Source of the DNA: an uncultured Streptomyces sp.
GTDB lineage: Bacteria; Actinomycetota; Actinomycetes; Streptomycetales; Streptomycetaceae
Assembly: GCF_947488945.1 (NCBI RefSeq)
Contig: NZ_CANLBS010000022.1
Location: 49,235-113,234, forward strand
Reading direction: 5' to 3'
Length of the DNA: 64,000 nt
The notes below the pieces were generated by a model. It did no database searches. It had not been told where the DNA came from and saw only the letters and a list, made by a program, of their open reading frames with translations. This document shows positions 16,781 through 28,071 of this stretch, one piece after another. A program made the translations under genes and the position numbers. Position 1 is the stretch's first letter. Every line of letters starts with the position of its first letter.

Positions 16781-17460
16781 TGCGTGTGGCGATTGCCGGT
16801 GCCGGCGCGGTGGGCCGTTCCATCGCGGCCGAGCTGCTGGAGAACGGGCACGAGGTGCTGCTCATCGACAAGGCGCCCACCGCCATCTCGGTGGAGCGGG
16901 TGCCGATGGCCGAGTGGCTGCTGGCCGACGCGTGCGAGATCACGTCGCTCGACGAGGCGGCGCTGCAGCGGTGCAACGTCGTGATCGCGGCGACGGGTGA
17001 CGACAAGGTCAACCTGGTGGTCTCGCTGCTGGCCAAGACGGAGTACGGGGTGCCGCGGGTGGTGGCCCGCGTCAACAACCCGAAGAACGAGTGGCTGTTC
17101 AACGAGTCCTGGGGCGTCGACGTCGCGGTCTCCACGCCGCGGCTGATGTCGGCGCTGGTGGAGGAGGCGGTGAGCGTCGGTGACCTGGTCCGGCTGCTGC
17201 GCTTCAGCCACGGCGACGCCAACCTGGTCGAGCTCACCCTGCCGCCGGAGTCGGCGCTGGCGGGCACGCAGGTCGGCGAGGTGGAGTGGCCCGAGGACAC
17301 CTCGCTGGTCACCATCATCCGCGGCACGCGGGTGCTGACGCCGAACTCCGAGGAGACGCTGGAGGCCGGCGACGAGCTGCTCTTCGTGGCCGCGCAGGCC
17401 CGCGAGGAGCAGTTGGAGGACCTGCTGTCGGTGCGCAGCGGGGAGACCGCGGACGAGTGA
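16780..17460 (+). CDS. ceoC: TrkA-family potassium uptake regulatory protein (CeoC)
   Basis: 226 residues. The ATG shares its A with the TGA of ceoB. The N-terminal RCK domain has GAGAVGRSIA and the acidic residue in 'VLLIDK'. 'VVIAATGDDKVNLVVSLLAK' is characteristic of TrkA proteins, and TrkA-C runs from about 140 to 215. It forms a paralogous pair with ceoB, and the two probably assemble as one ligand-sensing ring. No membrane Trk/Ktr channel gene lies beside them, so the partner is probably the KimA-like permease or a distant channel. Confidence 0.9.
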   Translation: MRVAIAGAGAVGRSIAAELLENGHEVLLIDKAPTAISVERVPMAEWLLADACEITSLDEAALQRCNVVIAATGDDKVNLVVSLLAKTEYGVPRVVARVNNPKNEWLFNESWGVDVAVSTPRLMSALVEEAVSVGDLVRLLRFSHGDANLVELTLPPESALAGTQVGEVEWPEDTSLVTIIRGTRVLTPNSEETLEAGDELLFVAAQAREEQLEDLLSVRSGETADE

Positions 17461-17468
17461 CGCCCCCA

Positions 17469-17495
17469 CCGTCGCCGTACGGGGTACGGCGACGG
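17469..17495. terminator. Terminator hairpin after ceoC
   Basis: CGTCGCCGTAC pairs with GTACGGCGACG around a 3-nt loop, with one flanking C-G pair, nine bases after the ceoC stop. Confidence 0.7.
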
Positions 17496-17512
17496 AGGGC
17501 GGCGTGACGTGT

Positions 17513-17556
17513 GAGGGGCCCGGCCGGTGGAATCGCTTCCACCGGCCGGGCCCCTC
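17513..17556. terminator. Strong bidirectional terminator (20-bp perfect stem)
   Basis: GAGGGGCCCGGCCGGTGGAA pairs perfectly with TTCCACCGGCCGGGCCCCTC around a TCGC loop, between convergent ceoC and the DUF3159 gene. Confidence 0.85.
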
Positions 17557-17577
17557 GTACGTGCGGCGTCCGCCGGT

Positions 17578-18366
17578 TCAGAACCCGTCGCGGCCGGTGT
17601 CGGCCGGCGTGTCGGGCACGGTGGCGGCGGCCTTGCGGGCCCGCTCCGCCTCCTTCTCGGCCTCCTCCTCCGCTTCCATCTCGGCGAAGACGTCGATGGG
17701 CGGCGGCGCCTTGGCGAGGAAGATCCAGGTCAGCCAGACCGCGAGCAGGAAGGGCGGAATCTTCAGCGCGACCAGGACCCAGCCGAGCTGGGCGGTGTCG
17801 GCCCACCAGTAGAGCGGGAAGAGGATCGCGCACTTGGCGAGCAGGATCAGACCCCAGGCGTAGCTGGCCCTGGCGTACGCCTTCTTGCGGCCGGGGTTCC
17901 GGGTGCGCCAGGAGAGGTTCTCCTTGAAGACCGGGCCGAGGATCAGGCCGAGCAGGGGGACGCCCGCGAGGGTGGTGACCAGGTAGGCGAGGGCCAGGCC
18001 GAGCGTGTAGAGCATGCCCGGGAGGTAGAAGTCCTTGGCGTTGCCCGTCATCATGGCGAAGACCACGCCGAAGGCGACGCCGAAGACGCCGCTGAAGGCG
18101 TGCTTGACGGTGTCCTTGCGGACCAGCCGGACGACGACGAGGACCAGCGAGATCGCCAGGGCGGCGATGGCCGAGGACTTCAGGTCCTTGTTGATGGTGA
18201 AGATCGTGACGAAGAGCAGCCCGGGCAGGACTGTCTCCACCATGCCCCGGACCCCGCCGAACGCCTCGAAGAGCGCGGCTTCGGTGACCGCCCTGTCGGC
18301 GGCGTGCTGGGGTGCGGTGCGGTGGGGCTCGTCCGTGTCGGACGTCGGCTTGTCGTGAGACGTCAC
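17578..18366 (-). CDS. DUF3159 membrane protein
   Basis: 262 residues, GTG start. AAGGAG lies inside the last codons of the OB-fold gene upstream, which ends 3 bases before this start, so expression of the two is coupled. After a hydrophilic 50-residue N-terminus there are about six hydrophobic segments (GLLFVTIFTINKDLKSSAIA, LVVVRLVRKDTV, VFGVAFGVVFAMMTG, LALAYLVTTLAGVPLLG, ILLAKCAILFPLYWWAD, KIPPFLLAVWLTWIFLAK). A charged, Glu/Ala-rich tail follows. The family has no experimentally settled function. It is the Rv2693c-type neighbour of ceoBC in mycobacteria. Confidence 0.88.
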   Translation of the reverse strand: MTSHDKPTSDTDEPHRTAPQHAADRAVTEAALFEAFGGVRGMVETVLPGLLFVTIFTINKDLKSSAIAALAISLVLVVVRLVRKDTVKHAFSGVFGVAFGVVFAMMTGNAKDFYLPGMLYTLGLALAYLVTTLAGVPLLGLILGPVFKENLSWRTRNPGRKKAYARASYAWGLILLAKCAILFPLYWWADTAQLGWVLVALKIPPFLLAVWLTWIFLAKAPPPIDVFAEMEAEEEAEKEAERARKAAATVPDTPADTGRDGF

Positions 18367-18369
18367 CGG

Positions 18370-18786
18370 CTACTCCTTGCCGAGCGGTCGCAGTTCGTAT
18401 TTGGGGTTGAACAGCACCCGGCGCCCGTGACTCATGGAGAGGCGGCCCGAGGCGATGAGCTTGCGTCCGGGCTCGATGCCGACGATCGAGCGCCGGCCGA
18501 GCCAGACCACGTCCAGCGGCGCGGTGCCGTCGAAGAGCTCCGCCTCCAAGGCGGGCACGCCCGCGCGCGGACGCAGGGTGACGGTCCGCAACGTACCAGC
18601 AACCTTCACGATCTGGCGGTCCGAGCACTCGGCGATGCGCGTGCACCCGGAGGCGTGCGCGTCCTCGCGCAGCTCCTCGGTGTCGAGTTCCTCCTGGGAG
18701 CTGGACAGCCGGTCGAGCATGCGGCGGAACCTGCCGGAGGACCGGCCTGCCTTCTCTGCTTCGTGGGATCGGGAAACAGCGCTCAT
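18370..18786 (-). CDS. OB-fold nucleic-acid-binding domain protein
   Basis: 138 residues from ATG (MSAVSRSHEAEK). The first ~55 residues are polar and likely helical. The rest is an OB fold: VKVAGTLRTVTLRP, 'ALEAELFDGTAPLDVVWLG', IVGIEPGRKLIASGRL and FNPKYEL. This is the pattern of the RecG-wedge-like OB domains found next to ceoBC in actinobacteria. It probably binds single-stranded nucleic acid. No catalytic motif is seen. It is the first gene of a two-gene unit with the DUF3159 gene. Confidence 0.82.
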   Translation of the reverse strand: MSAVSRSHEAEKAGRSSGRFRRMLDRLSSSQEELDTEELREDAHASGCTRIAECSDRQIVKVAGTLRTVTLRPRAGVPALEAELFDGTAPLDVVWLGRRSIVGIEPGRKLIASGRLSMSHGRRVLFNPKYELRPLGKE

Positions 18787-18862
18787 AACCGAAGGGTACC
18801 GCCCGTCGGCGGCGCCGGAGGGTCCGGCCGAACTCCACCCGGACGGGGGACGCGGGGCGGGG

Positions 18863-19555
<693 letters not shown>

Positions 19556-19658
19556 CGCGGACCTGCCTTTCTGCTGCTGTAGGGAGCGAGTGTGCTGCAC
19601 GGAGATGTCGGGCGCGTGACGCGCGGGTCCGGCCCGCCACAGGGGCCGGGCGCGGCGG

Positions 19659-22202
19659 TCATGTGAGGGCCCGGTCGGAGAGATCCGGGGCCGGGGGGAG
19701 GTGTCCCGGCGCGGCCCGGAGGGTGAGGACCATGGTCATGCCGCCGCCGGGGGTGTCCTCGGCGTCGAGGGTGCCGTTCATGGCCTCCGCGAAGCCGCGG
19801 GCCACCGCGAGGCCGAGGCCGACTCCGGCGCCGCGCGGGGCGTCGCCGTAGCGCTGGAAGGGTTCGAAGATCCGTTCCTTGCTGTCGTCGGGCACGCCGG
19901 GGCCCCGGTCGGAGACGCGGAGTTCGACACGTCCGCCGAGGGCGCTGGCGGCGACGGTGACGCGGGCTTCCTCGGGGCTGTACTTGACGGCGTTCTCCAC
20001 GATGTTGGCGACGGTGCGCTCCAGCAGGCCGGGGTCGACGGCGACCATCGGCAGCGTCTCGGGGATGTCCAGGTCGACGCTGTCCTCCGGTACGCCTCCG
20101 AGCGCCATCGGCACCACCTCGTCCAGGTCGATCTCGCGGATCAGCGGGGTGACGGTGCCGGTCTGGAGGCGGGACATGTCGAGGAGGTTGCCGACGAGGT
20201 TGTCGAGCCGGTCGGCGCCGTTCTCGATCCCCTCGAGGAGTTCGGCCTCGTCCTCGTCGGACCAGGCGACGTCGGTGGAGCGCAGCGAGCTGACGGCGGC
20301 CTTGATGGCGGCGAGGGGGGTGCGCAGGTCGTGGCTGACGGCGGCGAGCAGCGCGGTCCTGATGCGGTTGCCCTCGGCGAGCCTGCGGGCCTTCTCGGCC
20401 TCGCCGACGAGCCGCTGGCGGTCCAGCACGACCGCGGCCTGGGCGGCGAAGGCGCCGAGCACCCGGCGGTCCTCGGCGGGCAGCACCCGGCCGGACAGGG
20501 CGAGCGCCATGTGGTCGCCGACCGGCATGTCCACGTCGGCGTCGTCGGGCCGGTCGGCGGGGGCGGGCCCGACCGCACCGGCGCGGGTCCAGGGCGCGAC
20601 GTCGCTCTGCCGCTCCAGCAGGGCGACCGATTCCATGGCGAACGTCTCGCGGACCCGTTCCAGGAGGGCGTCGAGGGTCGTCTCGCCGCGCAGCACGCTG
20701 CCGGCGAGGAAGGAGAGGATCTCCGACTCGGCGCGCAGCCGGGCGGCCTGGTGGGTGCGCCGGGCCGCGAGGTCGACCACGGAGGCGACCGCGACGGCCA
20801 CCGCGAAGAAGATCACGATGGCGACGATGTTCTCGGGGTCCTGGACGGTCAGGGTGTGGGTGGGCGGGGTGAACCAGTAGTTCAGCAGGAAGGATCCTGC
20901 GGCGGCCGAGGCGAGCGCGGGCAGCAGCCCGCCGGTGAGGGCCGCGGCGACGGTGAGGAAGAGGAAGAGCAGGACGTCGTTGGCGAGGCCGGGTCCGTTC
21001 TCCAGGCTGCGCAGCAGTACGGAGAGCAGCACGGGGCCGGCGACGCCGACGAGCCAGCCCCAGATGATGCGGTTGCGTCCGAGCCGGGCGCCGCCGGACA
21101 GCGGCAGGCCGCGCCCCTTGGCGACCTCCTCGTGGGTGACGATGTGGACGTCGAGGTCGGGGCCGGAGTCGCGGGCGACGGTGGCGCCGACGCCGGGCCC
21201 GTAGACGTACTGCCAGGCCTTGCGGCGGCTGGAGCCGAGGACGATCTGGGTGGCGTTGACGCCGCGGGCGAACGCGAGGAGGGCCGAGGGTATGTCGTCG
21301 CCGATGACGTGGTGGAAGGTGCCGCCGAGGTCTTCGACGAGGGTGCGCTGGACGGTCAGCTCCTTCGGCGAGGCCGAGGTCAGTCCGTCGCTGCGGGCGA
21401 TGTAGACGGCGAGGATCTCGCTGCCGGAGCCCTTCGCGGCGACCCGGGCGGCGCGGCGGATGAGGGTGCGTCCCTCGGGGCCGCCGGTGAGGCCGACGAC
21501 GATCCGTTCGCGTGCCTGCCAGGTGGTGCGGATGTTGTGCTCGCCGCGGTACTGCTGAAGGTATTCGTCGACCCGGTCGGCGACCCAGAGCAGCGCCAGT
21601 TCGCGCAGTGCGGTGAGGTTGCCGGGGCGGAAGTAGTTGGAGAGGGCGGCGTCCATCTTGTCGGGCTTGTAGATGTTGCCGTGGGCCATGCGGCGGCGGA
21701 GCGCCTGGGGCGACATGTCGACCAGTTCGATCTGGTCGGCGCGCCGGACCACCTCGTCGGGCACGGTCTCGCGCTGGCGTACGCCGGTTATGGACTCCAC
21801 CACGTCGCCGAGTGATTCCAGGTGCTGGATGTTGACGGTGGAGACCACGTCGATGCCGGCGGCGAGGAGTTCCTCGACGTCCTGCCAGCGCTTGGCGTTG
21901 CGGGAGCCCGGCACGTTGGTGTGGGCGAGCTCGTCGACGAGGGCGACGGCGGGGGCCCGTTCCAGGACGGCGTCCACGTCCATCTCGGTGAAGACGGCGG
22001 TGCGGTACTCGATCTCGGCGCGGCGGATCTGTTCGAGGCCGTGCAGCATCACCTCGGTGCGGGGCCGGTCGTGGTGCTCCACGAAGGCGACGACGCAGTC
22101 GGTGCCCCGCTCGACCCTGCGGTGGGCCTCGGAGAGCATCGCGTACGTCTTGCCGACGCCGGGCGCCGCGCCCAGGTAGATACGAAGCTTGCCGCGTGCC
22201 AT
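19659..22202 (-). CDS. kdpD: Potassium-sensing histidine kinase KdpD
   Basis: 847 residues from MARGKLRIYLGAAPGVGKT. The N-terminal KdpD domain has a Walker A (GAAPGVGKT) and 'ALVDELAHTNVPGSRN'. A universal-stress-like domain follows (about 230-360). Four clustered membrane helices occupy about 385-490, then a GAF-like region, the HisKA box with H624 (SHDLRTPL), and an HATPase domain with 'IVENAVKYSP' and GVGLGLAVARGF. It senses low potassium or ionic strength and phosphorylates KdpE. A terminator separates it from kdpC, so kdpDE probably has its own promoter within 22203-22324. Confidence 0.95.
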   Translation of the reverse strand: MARGKLRIYLGAAPGVGKTYAMLSEAHRRVERGTDCVVAFVEHHDRPRTEVMLHGLEQIRRAEIEYRTAVFTEMDVDAVLERAPAVALVDELAHTNVPGSRNAKRWQDVEELLAAGIDVVSTVNIQHLESLGDVVESITGVRQRETVPDEVVRRADQIELVDMSPQALRRRMAHGNIYKPDKMDAALSNYFRPGNLTALRELALLWVADRVDEYLQQYRGEHNIRTTWQARERIVVGLTGGPEGRTLIRRAARVAAKGSGSEILAVYIARSDGLTSASPKELTVQRTLVEDLGGTFHHVIGDDIPSALLAFARGVNATQIVLGSSRRKAWQYVYGPGVGATVARDSGPDLDVHIVTHEEVAKGRGLPLSGGARLGRNRIIWGWLVGVAGPVLLSVLLRSLENGPGLANDVLLFLFLTVAAALTGGLLPALASAAAGSFLLNYWFTPPTHTLTVQDPENIVAIVIFFAVAVAVASVVDLAARRTHQAARLRAESEILSFLAGSVLRGETTLDALLERVRETFAMESVALLERQSDVAPWTRAGAVGPAPADRPDDADVDMPVGDHMALALSGRVLPAEDRRVLGAFAAQAAVVLDRQRLVGEAEKARRLAEGNRIRTALLAAVSHDLRTPLAAIKAAVSSLRSTDVAWSDEDEAELLEGIENGADRLDNLVGNLLDMSRLQTGTVTPLIREIDLDEVVPMALGGVPEDSVDLDIPETLPMVAVDPGLLERTVANIVENAVKYSPEEARVTVAASALGGRVELRVSDRGPGVPDDSKERIFEPFQRYGDAPRGAGVGLGLAVARGFAEAMNGTLDAEDTPGGGMTMVLTLRAAPGHLPPAPDLSDRALT

Positions 22203-22324
22203 GGCCCCATTGTCTTCTTCTCCGACGGCTGCGGCCGGTGCGGCAGCCGGTCCCGACGTTACTCCCACGATTGGGGACATCCGGGACGGCGGGTCGCCCC
22301 GGGGACCCGTCTTGACGGAACCCT

Positions 22325-22358
22325 GATGCCGCCCGGCACGTGGGTGCCGGGCGGCATC
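22325..22358 (-). terminator. Terminator between kdpC and kdpD (15-bp perfect stem)
   Basis: GATGCCGCCCGGCAC pairs perfectly with GTGCCGGGCGGCATC around a GTGG loop. It lies about 50 bases after the kdpC stop and 120 bases before the kdpD start, dividing the structural genes from the sensor genes. Confidence 0.85.
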
Positions 22359-22405
22359 GGGTCCGTGTCCGGGCGCCGCGCGGGGACGGTCGCCCGGGCA
22401 CGGTG

Positions 22406-23074
22406 TCAGGCGCCGTCCACGAGGTCGCGCAGGGCGAGGTTGAGCCGGAGGACGTTGACGGTCGGCTCCCCCATGAAGCCGAGGATCCGGCCGTCGGTGT
22501 GCTCCCGGACCAGTTCGCGGACCCGGTCGACGGGGAGGTGGTTGCGCTCGGCGACCCGGCGGACCTGGAGGCCGGCGTACGCGGGCGAGATCGCCGGGTC
22601 CAGGCCGGAGCCGGAGGAGGTGACGGCGTCGGCCGGCACGTCGTCGGGGTCGACCGGGTGGCCGGGCACGGAGTTGTCCGCGACGACGGCGGCCTTGGCG
22701 TCGGTCACCTGGTCGATCAGCTCCTGGTTGTCCCCGGAGCGGTTGGTGGCTCCGGAGAGGATGAGCTCGTACTCGGTGTTGACGCTGTTGGCGCCGAGTC
22801 CGTCGGAGGGACGCGGCTGGAACCACCTGAGGTCGGGGCCGGGTGTCTCCTGGCCGTCCTTCGGCGGCAGGTCGTAGCGCTGGCCGATCAGGGAGGAGCC
22901 GACGGACTTCCCCCCGCTGGTGATCTCGGAGCCGTCGGCCCGGCCGGGGAAGAGCCCCTGCGCCACGCCGGTGACGGCGAGCGGGTAGATCACGCCGCAC
23001 AGCACGGTGAGGACCATCAGGGCCCGGAGTCCGGCGCCGAGCTGCCGGACGGTGGAGGTCACGGATGTGTTCAT
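22406..23074 (-). CDS. kdpC: Potassium-transporting ATPase KdpC subunit
   Basis: 222 residues, ATG start. One N-terminal membrane helix (LRALMVLTVLCGVIYPLAVT) is followed by an extracytoplasmic domain. Family features seen are GSSLIGQ, 'YFQ/WFQPRPS' as RWFQPRPSDG, 'ASGSGLDP' as SSGSGLDPAISPAYAG, and a C-terminal VNVLRLNLALRDL. It stabilises the KdpFABC complex and assists potassium delivery. It starts six bases after the kdpB stop. Length is slightly above the ~190 residues of the E. coli protein. Confidence 0.94.
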   Translation of the reverse strand: MNTSVTSTVRQLGAGLRALMVLTVLCGVIYPLAVTGVAQGLFPGRADGSEITSGGKSVGSSLIGQRYDLPPKDGQETPGPDLRWFQPRPSDGLGANSVNTEYELILSGATNRSGDNQELIDQVTDAKAAVVADNSVPGHPVDPDDVPADAVTSSGSGLDPAISPAYAGLQVRRVAERNHLPVDRVRELVREHTDGRILGFMGEPTVNVLRLNLALRDLVDGA

Positions 23075-23080
23075 GGCGGA

Positions 23081-25209
<2,129 letters not shown>

Positions 25210-25213
<4 letters not shown>

Positions 25214-26874
25214 GACGCCAGCCCTTCGGCGAGCGGGCCCAGTGCGAGGGCGGGGAAGAAGGTCAGACCGGTGACGACCATGATCGCGCCGGCCAGCAGC
25301 CCGCTGAAGAGCGGTGTGTGGGTGCCGAGCGTGCCGGTCGTCGCCGGTACGGGTTTCTGGGAGGCCAGCGACCCGGCCAGGGCCAGCACGAAGACCATCG
25401 GCACGAACCGGCCGAGCAGCATCGCGAGCCCGATGGTGGTGTTGAACCACTGGGTGTCGGCGTTGAGCCCGGCGAAGGCGGATCCGTTGTTGTTGGCGCC
25501 GGAGGTGTAGGCGTACAGGATCTCCGAGAAGCCGTGCGCGCCGGAGTTGGTCATCGAGTCGGCCGGGGCGGGCAGCGCCAGCGCCAGGGCGGTGAAGCAG
25601 AGCACCAGCGCCGGGGTGATCAGGATGTAGCAGGCGGCCAGCTTGATCTCGCGGGTGCCGATCTTCTTGCCGAGGTACTCGGGGGTGCGGCCGACCATCA
25701 GTCCGGCCAGGAAGACGGCGACCACGGCCATCACCAGCATCCCGTAGAGCCCGGAGCCGACGCCGCCGGGCGCGATCTCGCCGAGCTGCATGCCGAGCAT
25801 GGTGATGCCGCCGCCGAGGCCGGTGAACGAGGAGTGGAAGGAGTTGACCGCGCCGGTGGAGGTGAGGGTGGTGGCGACCGCGAAGATCGACGAGCCGCCG
25901 ATGCCGAATCGATTCTCCTTACCCTCCATGGCTCCGCCGGCGAGCTCGAACGCGGGCCCGTGGTGGGCGAATTCGGTCCACATCATCAGGCCGGTGAAGA
26001 CGAGCCAGATGGCGCCCATGGTGGCGAGGATCGCGTACCCCTGGCGGAGCGAGCCGACCATCCGGCCGAAGGTACGGGTCATCGCGAACGGGACGAGGAG
26101 GATCAGGAAGACCTCGAAGAGGTTGGAGAAGCCGTTCGGGTTCTCGAAGGGGTGGGCGGAGTTGGCGTTGAAGTAGCCGCCGCCGTTGGTGCCGAGCTCC
26201 TTGATGGCCTCCTGCGAGGCGACCGCGCCGCCGTTCCACTGCTGAGTGCCGCCCGTGAACTGCCCGACGTCGTGGATGCCGGAGAAGTTCTGGATGACGC
26301 CGCAGGCCGCCAGCACCAGGGCGCCGACGACGGCGAGGGGCAGCAGGACGCGGACGGTGCCGCGCACCAGGTCGGCCCAGAAGTTGCCGAGTTCACCGGT
26401 ACGGGACCGGGCGAAGCCGCGGACCAGCGCCACCGCGACCGCCATGCCGACGGCCGCGGAGACGAAGTTCTGCACCGCGAGGCCGCCGGTCTGCACCACG
26501 TGGCCCATGGCCTGTTCGCCGTAGTAGGACTGCCAGTTGGTGTTGGCGACGAACGAGGCGGCCGTGTTGAACGCCTGGTCCGGGTCGATCGACGCGAACC
26601 CGAGCGAGCCGGGCAGTACGCCCTGGAGCCGCTGGAGGAGGTACAGGAACAGGACGCTCACGGCGGAGAAGGCGAGCACCGCGCGGAGGTAGGCGGGCCA
26701 GCGCATCGCGATGCGCGGGTCGGCGCCCACGGCCTTGTACATCCACTTCTCCACCCGCAGGTCGCGGTCGCCGGAGTAGACGCGGGCCATGTGGTCGCCG
26801 AGGGGGCGGTAGGCCAGACCGAGCGCCGCGATCAGCGCGAGGACCTGGAGCACACCGGCGAGGACGGGACTCAT
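25210..26874 (-). CDS. kdpA: Potassium-transporting ATPase KdpA, channel-like subunit
   Basis: 554 residues, ATG start eight bases after the kdpF stop. About ten membrane helices are seen. Selectivity-filter-like loops include TNWQSYYGE, 'TNGGGYFNANSAHPFENP' and 'GANNNGSAFAGL', matching the four pore repeats of the KdpA family. It carries potassium in the KdpFABC complex. It overlaps kdpB by four bases. Confidence 0.95.
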
Positions 26875-26881
26875 GACGTTC

Positions 26882-26971
26882 TCAGAACCTCTCCGGGTGG
26901 AGGAGGGCGAGGACGAGGTAGCCCAGCAGGGCGGCGGCGACCACGAGGCCGGCGATGTTGTCGGCGGTCAC
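26882..26971 (-). CDS. kdpF: KdpF small membrane subunit
   Basis: 29 codons, GTG start that overlaps the stop of the preceding micro-ORF as GTGA. It encodes one helix (IAGLVVAAALLGYLVLALL) ending HPERF, the usual KdpF tail. KdpF is a lipid-like stabiliser of the complex. It is too short for standard gene calling but clearly placed directly before kdpA. Confidence 0.9.
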   Translation of the reverse strand: MTADNIAGLVVAAALLGYLVLALLHPERF

Positions 26972-27051
26972 AGCTTGGCCACCCCCTTGGCGATGAGGGC
27001 CACCAGCGCGAAGAGCGCGATCGTGGTGACGACGAAGGCCGCATCGGCCAT
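26968..27051 (-). CDS. 27-codon hydrophobic micro-ORF upstream of kdpF
   Basis: ATG with GGGAG six bases upstream, encoding MADAAFVVTTIALFALVALI and then AKGVAKL. It forms a single membrane helix with a short basic tail. Its TGA overlaps the kdpF GTG, so it is translationally coupled and is the first gene of the kdp operon. Third codon positions are nearly all G or C. I do not recognise a characterised family. By position it could be an extra small subunit of the complex or a leader controlling kdpF translation. Confidence 0.72.
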   Translation of the reverse strand: MADAAFVVTTIALFALVALIAKGVAKL

Positions 27052-27134
27052 CGTGAGCTCCCGGGTGAGGTTGGTTTCTCGGACCCCTTGAGCAAACCCC
27101 CGTCCGGGCCCGGCACCGTCCGCGTTGACGCCTC

Positions 27135-27174
27135 CCATACGTCCGGGGCCCGAGCCCTGACGTCGTCCATACGT
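27135..27174. promoter_or_regulatory. Two direct CCATACGT repeats upstream of the kdp operon
   Basis: CCATACGT occurs at 27135-27142 and 27167-27174, a 32-bp (three-turn) spacing on the same face of the helix. They lie about 85-125 bp before the micro-ORF start. They are plausible tandem activator sites, perhaps for KdpE, but this rests on position only. No clear -10/-35 pair was found. Confidence 0.4.
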
Positions 27175-27241
27175 GCGCGATACGCGCTCTTGACGGCGGC
27201 CCCGTCCGCGCGCCGGAGGCCCCGCACCACCGCACCGAAAA

Positions 27242-27286
27242 GGCCGGTGGGCCGCACCCCCGGGAAAGGGGTGCGGCCCACCGGCC
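27242..27286 (-). terminator. Terminator of the dut operon (19-bp perfect stem)
   Basis: GGCCGGTGGGCCGCACCCC pairs perfectly with GGGGTGCGGCCCACCGGCC around a 7-nt loop, 16 bases after the DUF3710 stop. It insulates the downstream kdp operon. Confidence 0.88.
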
Positions 27287-27302
27287 GTGCGTACGGGTGG
27301 GA

Positions 27303-28070
27303 TCAGCGGATCTCGCTGATCTCCGGGCCGCGCTGGAGGCGGCCCATGCCGCCGGAGAACTTCGAGCTCTCTTGGTCCTCCTGCTGGACGCCCTCGGGCA
27401 CCATCTGGGCGTCCTCGGGCAGCTTCAGGACCAGCGGGTCGCGCGGGGCCATCGGCCCGTCGCCGCGGACCACCACGGTGTCCCGGAAGATCGTCTCCAG
27501 CAGACCGGCGGCCTCCGGCTGGACGGCTCCCTGGCCGGAGATCACGCCGCGCAGGAACCAGCGCGGGCCGTCGACGCCGACGAACCGCACCAGCTGCACG
27601 CCGGTCTTGCCGTCGGGCAGCGGCACCGGCACCTGGGCCCGCAGCTCCCAGCCGAGCGGTCCCTCGACCTCGTCGATGACACCGCCCTGCTTGGTGATGC
27701 CGGAGGCGATCTCCTCGCGGACCTCGCCCCAGATGCCCTCGTTCTTGGGCGCGGCGAACGCCTGGAGCTGGATGGCGGTGTCCCGCAGGACGACCGTGGC
27801 GGCGACGATGGCGTCCCCGGCCACCTCGACCCTCAGCTCCATGCCCTCGACGCCGGGCACGAACAGGCCGCCCAGGTCGACGCGTCCCTCACCGGGCCGG
27901 GAGACCTCGGCGAGGTCCCACGGTCCGTCCGGCCGGGGGGCCGGGGGCAGGTTGGTGCGGCGGCCGCCCGCGGCACCGTCGTCATCGAGCTCGTCGGCGA
28001 CCTGCTCGGTCTCGCGCGCTTCGTCCGCCACGTCCTCGGCGGAACCACTCTTCTTGCGACGTCCGAACAC
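27303..28070 (-). CDS. DUF3710 domain protein
   Basis: 255 residues from GTG (VFGRRKKSGSAEDV) with GGGAAGGA seven bases upstream, one base after the dut stop. An acidic, disordered first ~50 residues precede a single conserved globular domain (RVDLGGLFVPGVEGMELRVE, 'LQAFAAPKNEGIWGEVREEI', 'GVDGPRWFLRGVI'). The function of the family is unknown. It is always found near dut in actinobacteria (Rv2696c-dut in M. tuberculosis, from memory). No membrane segment or catalytic motif is visible. Confidence 0.88.
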   Translation of the reverse strand: MFGRRKKSGSAEDVADEARETEQVADELDDDGAAGGRRTNLPPAPRPDGPWDLAEVSRPGEGRVDLGGLFVPGVEGMELRVEVAGDAIVAATVVLRDTAIQLQAFAAPKNEGIWGEVREEIASGITKQGGVIDEVEGPLGWELRAQVPVPLPDGKTGVQLVRFVGVDGPRWFLRGVISGQGAVQPEAAGLLETIFRDTVVVRGDGPMAPRDPLVLKLPEDAQMVPEGVQQEDQESSKFSGGMGRLQRGPEISEIR

Positions 28071-28071
28071 G

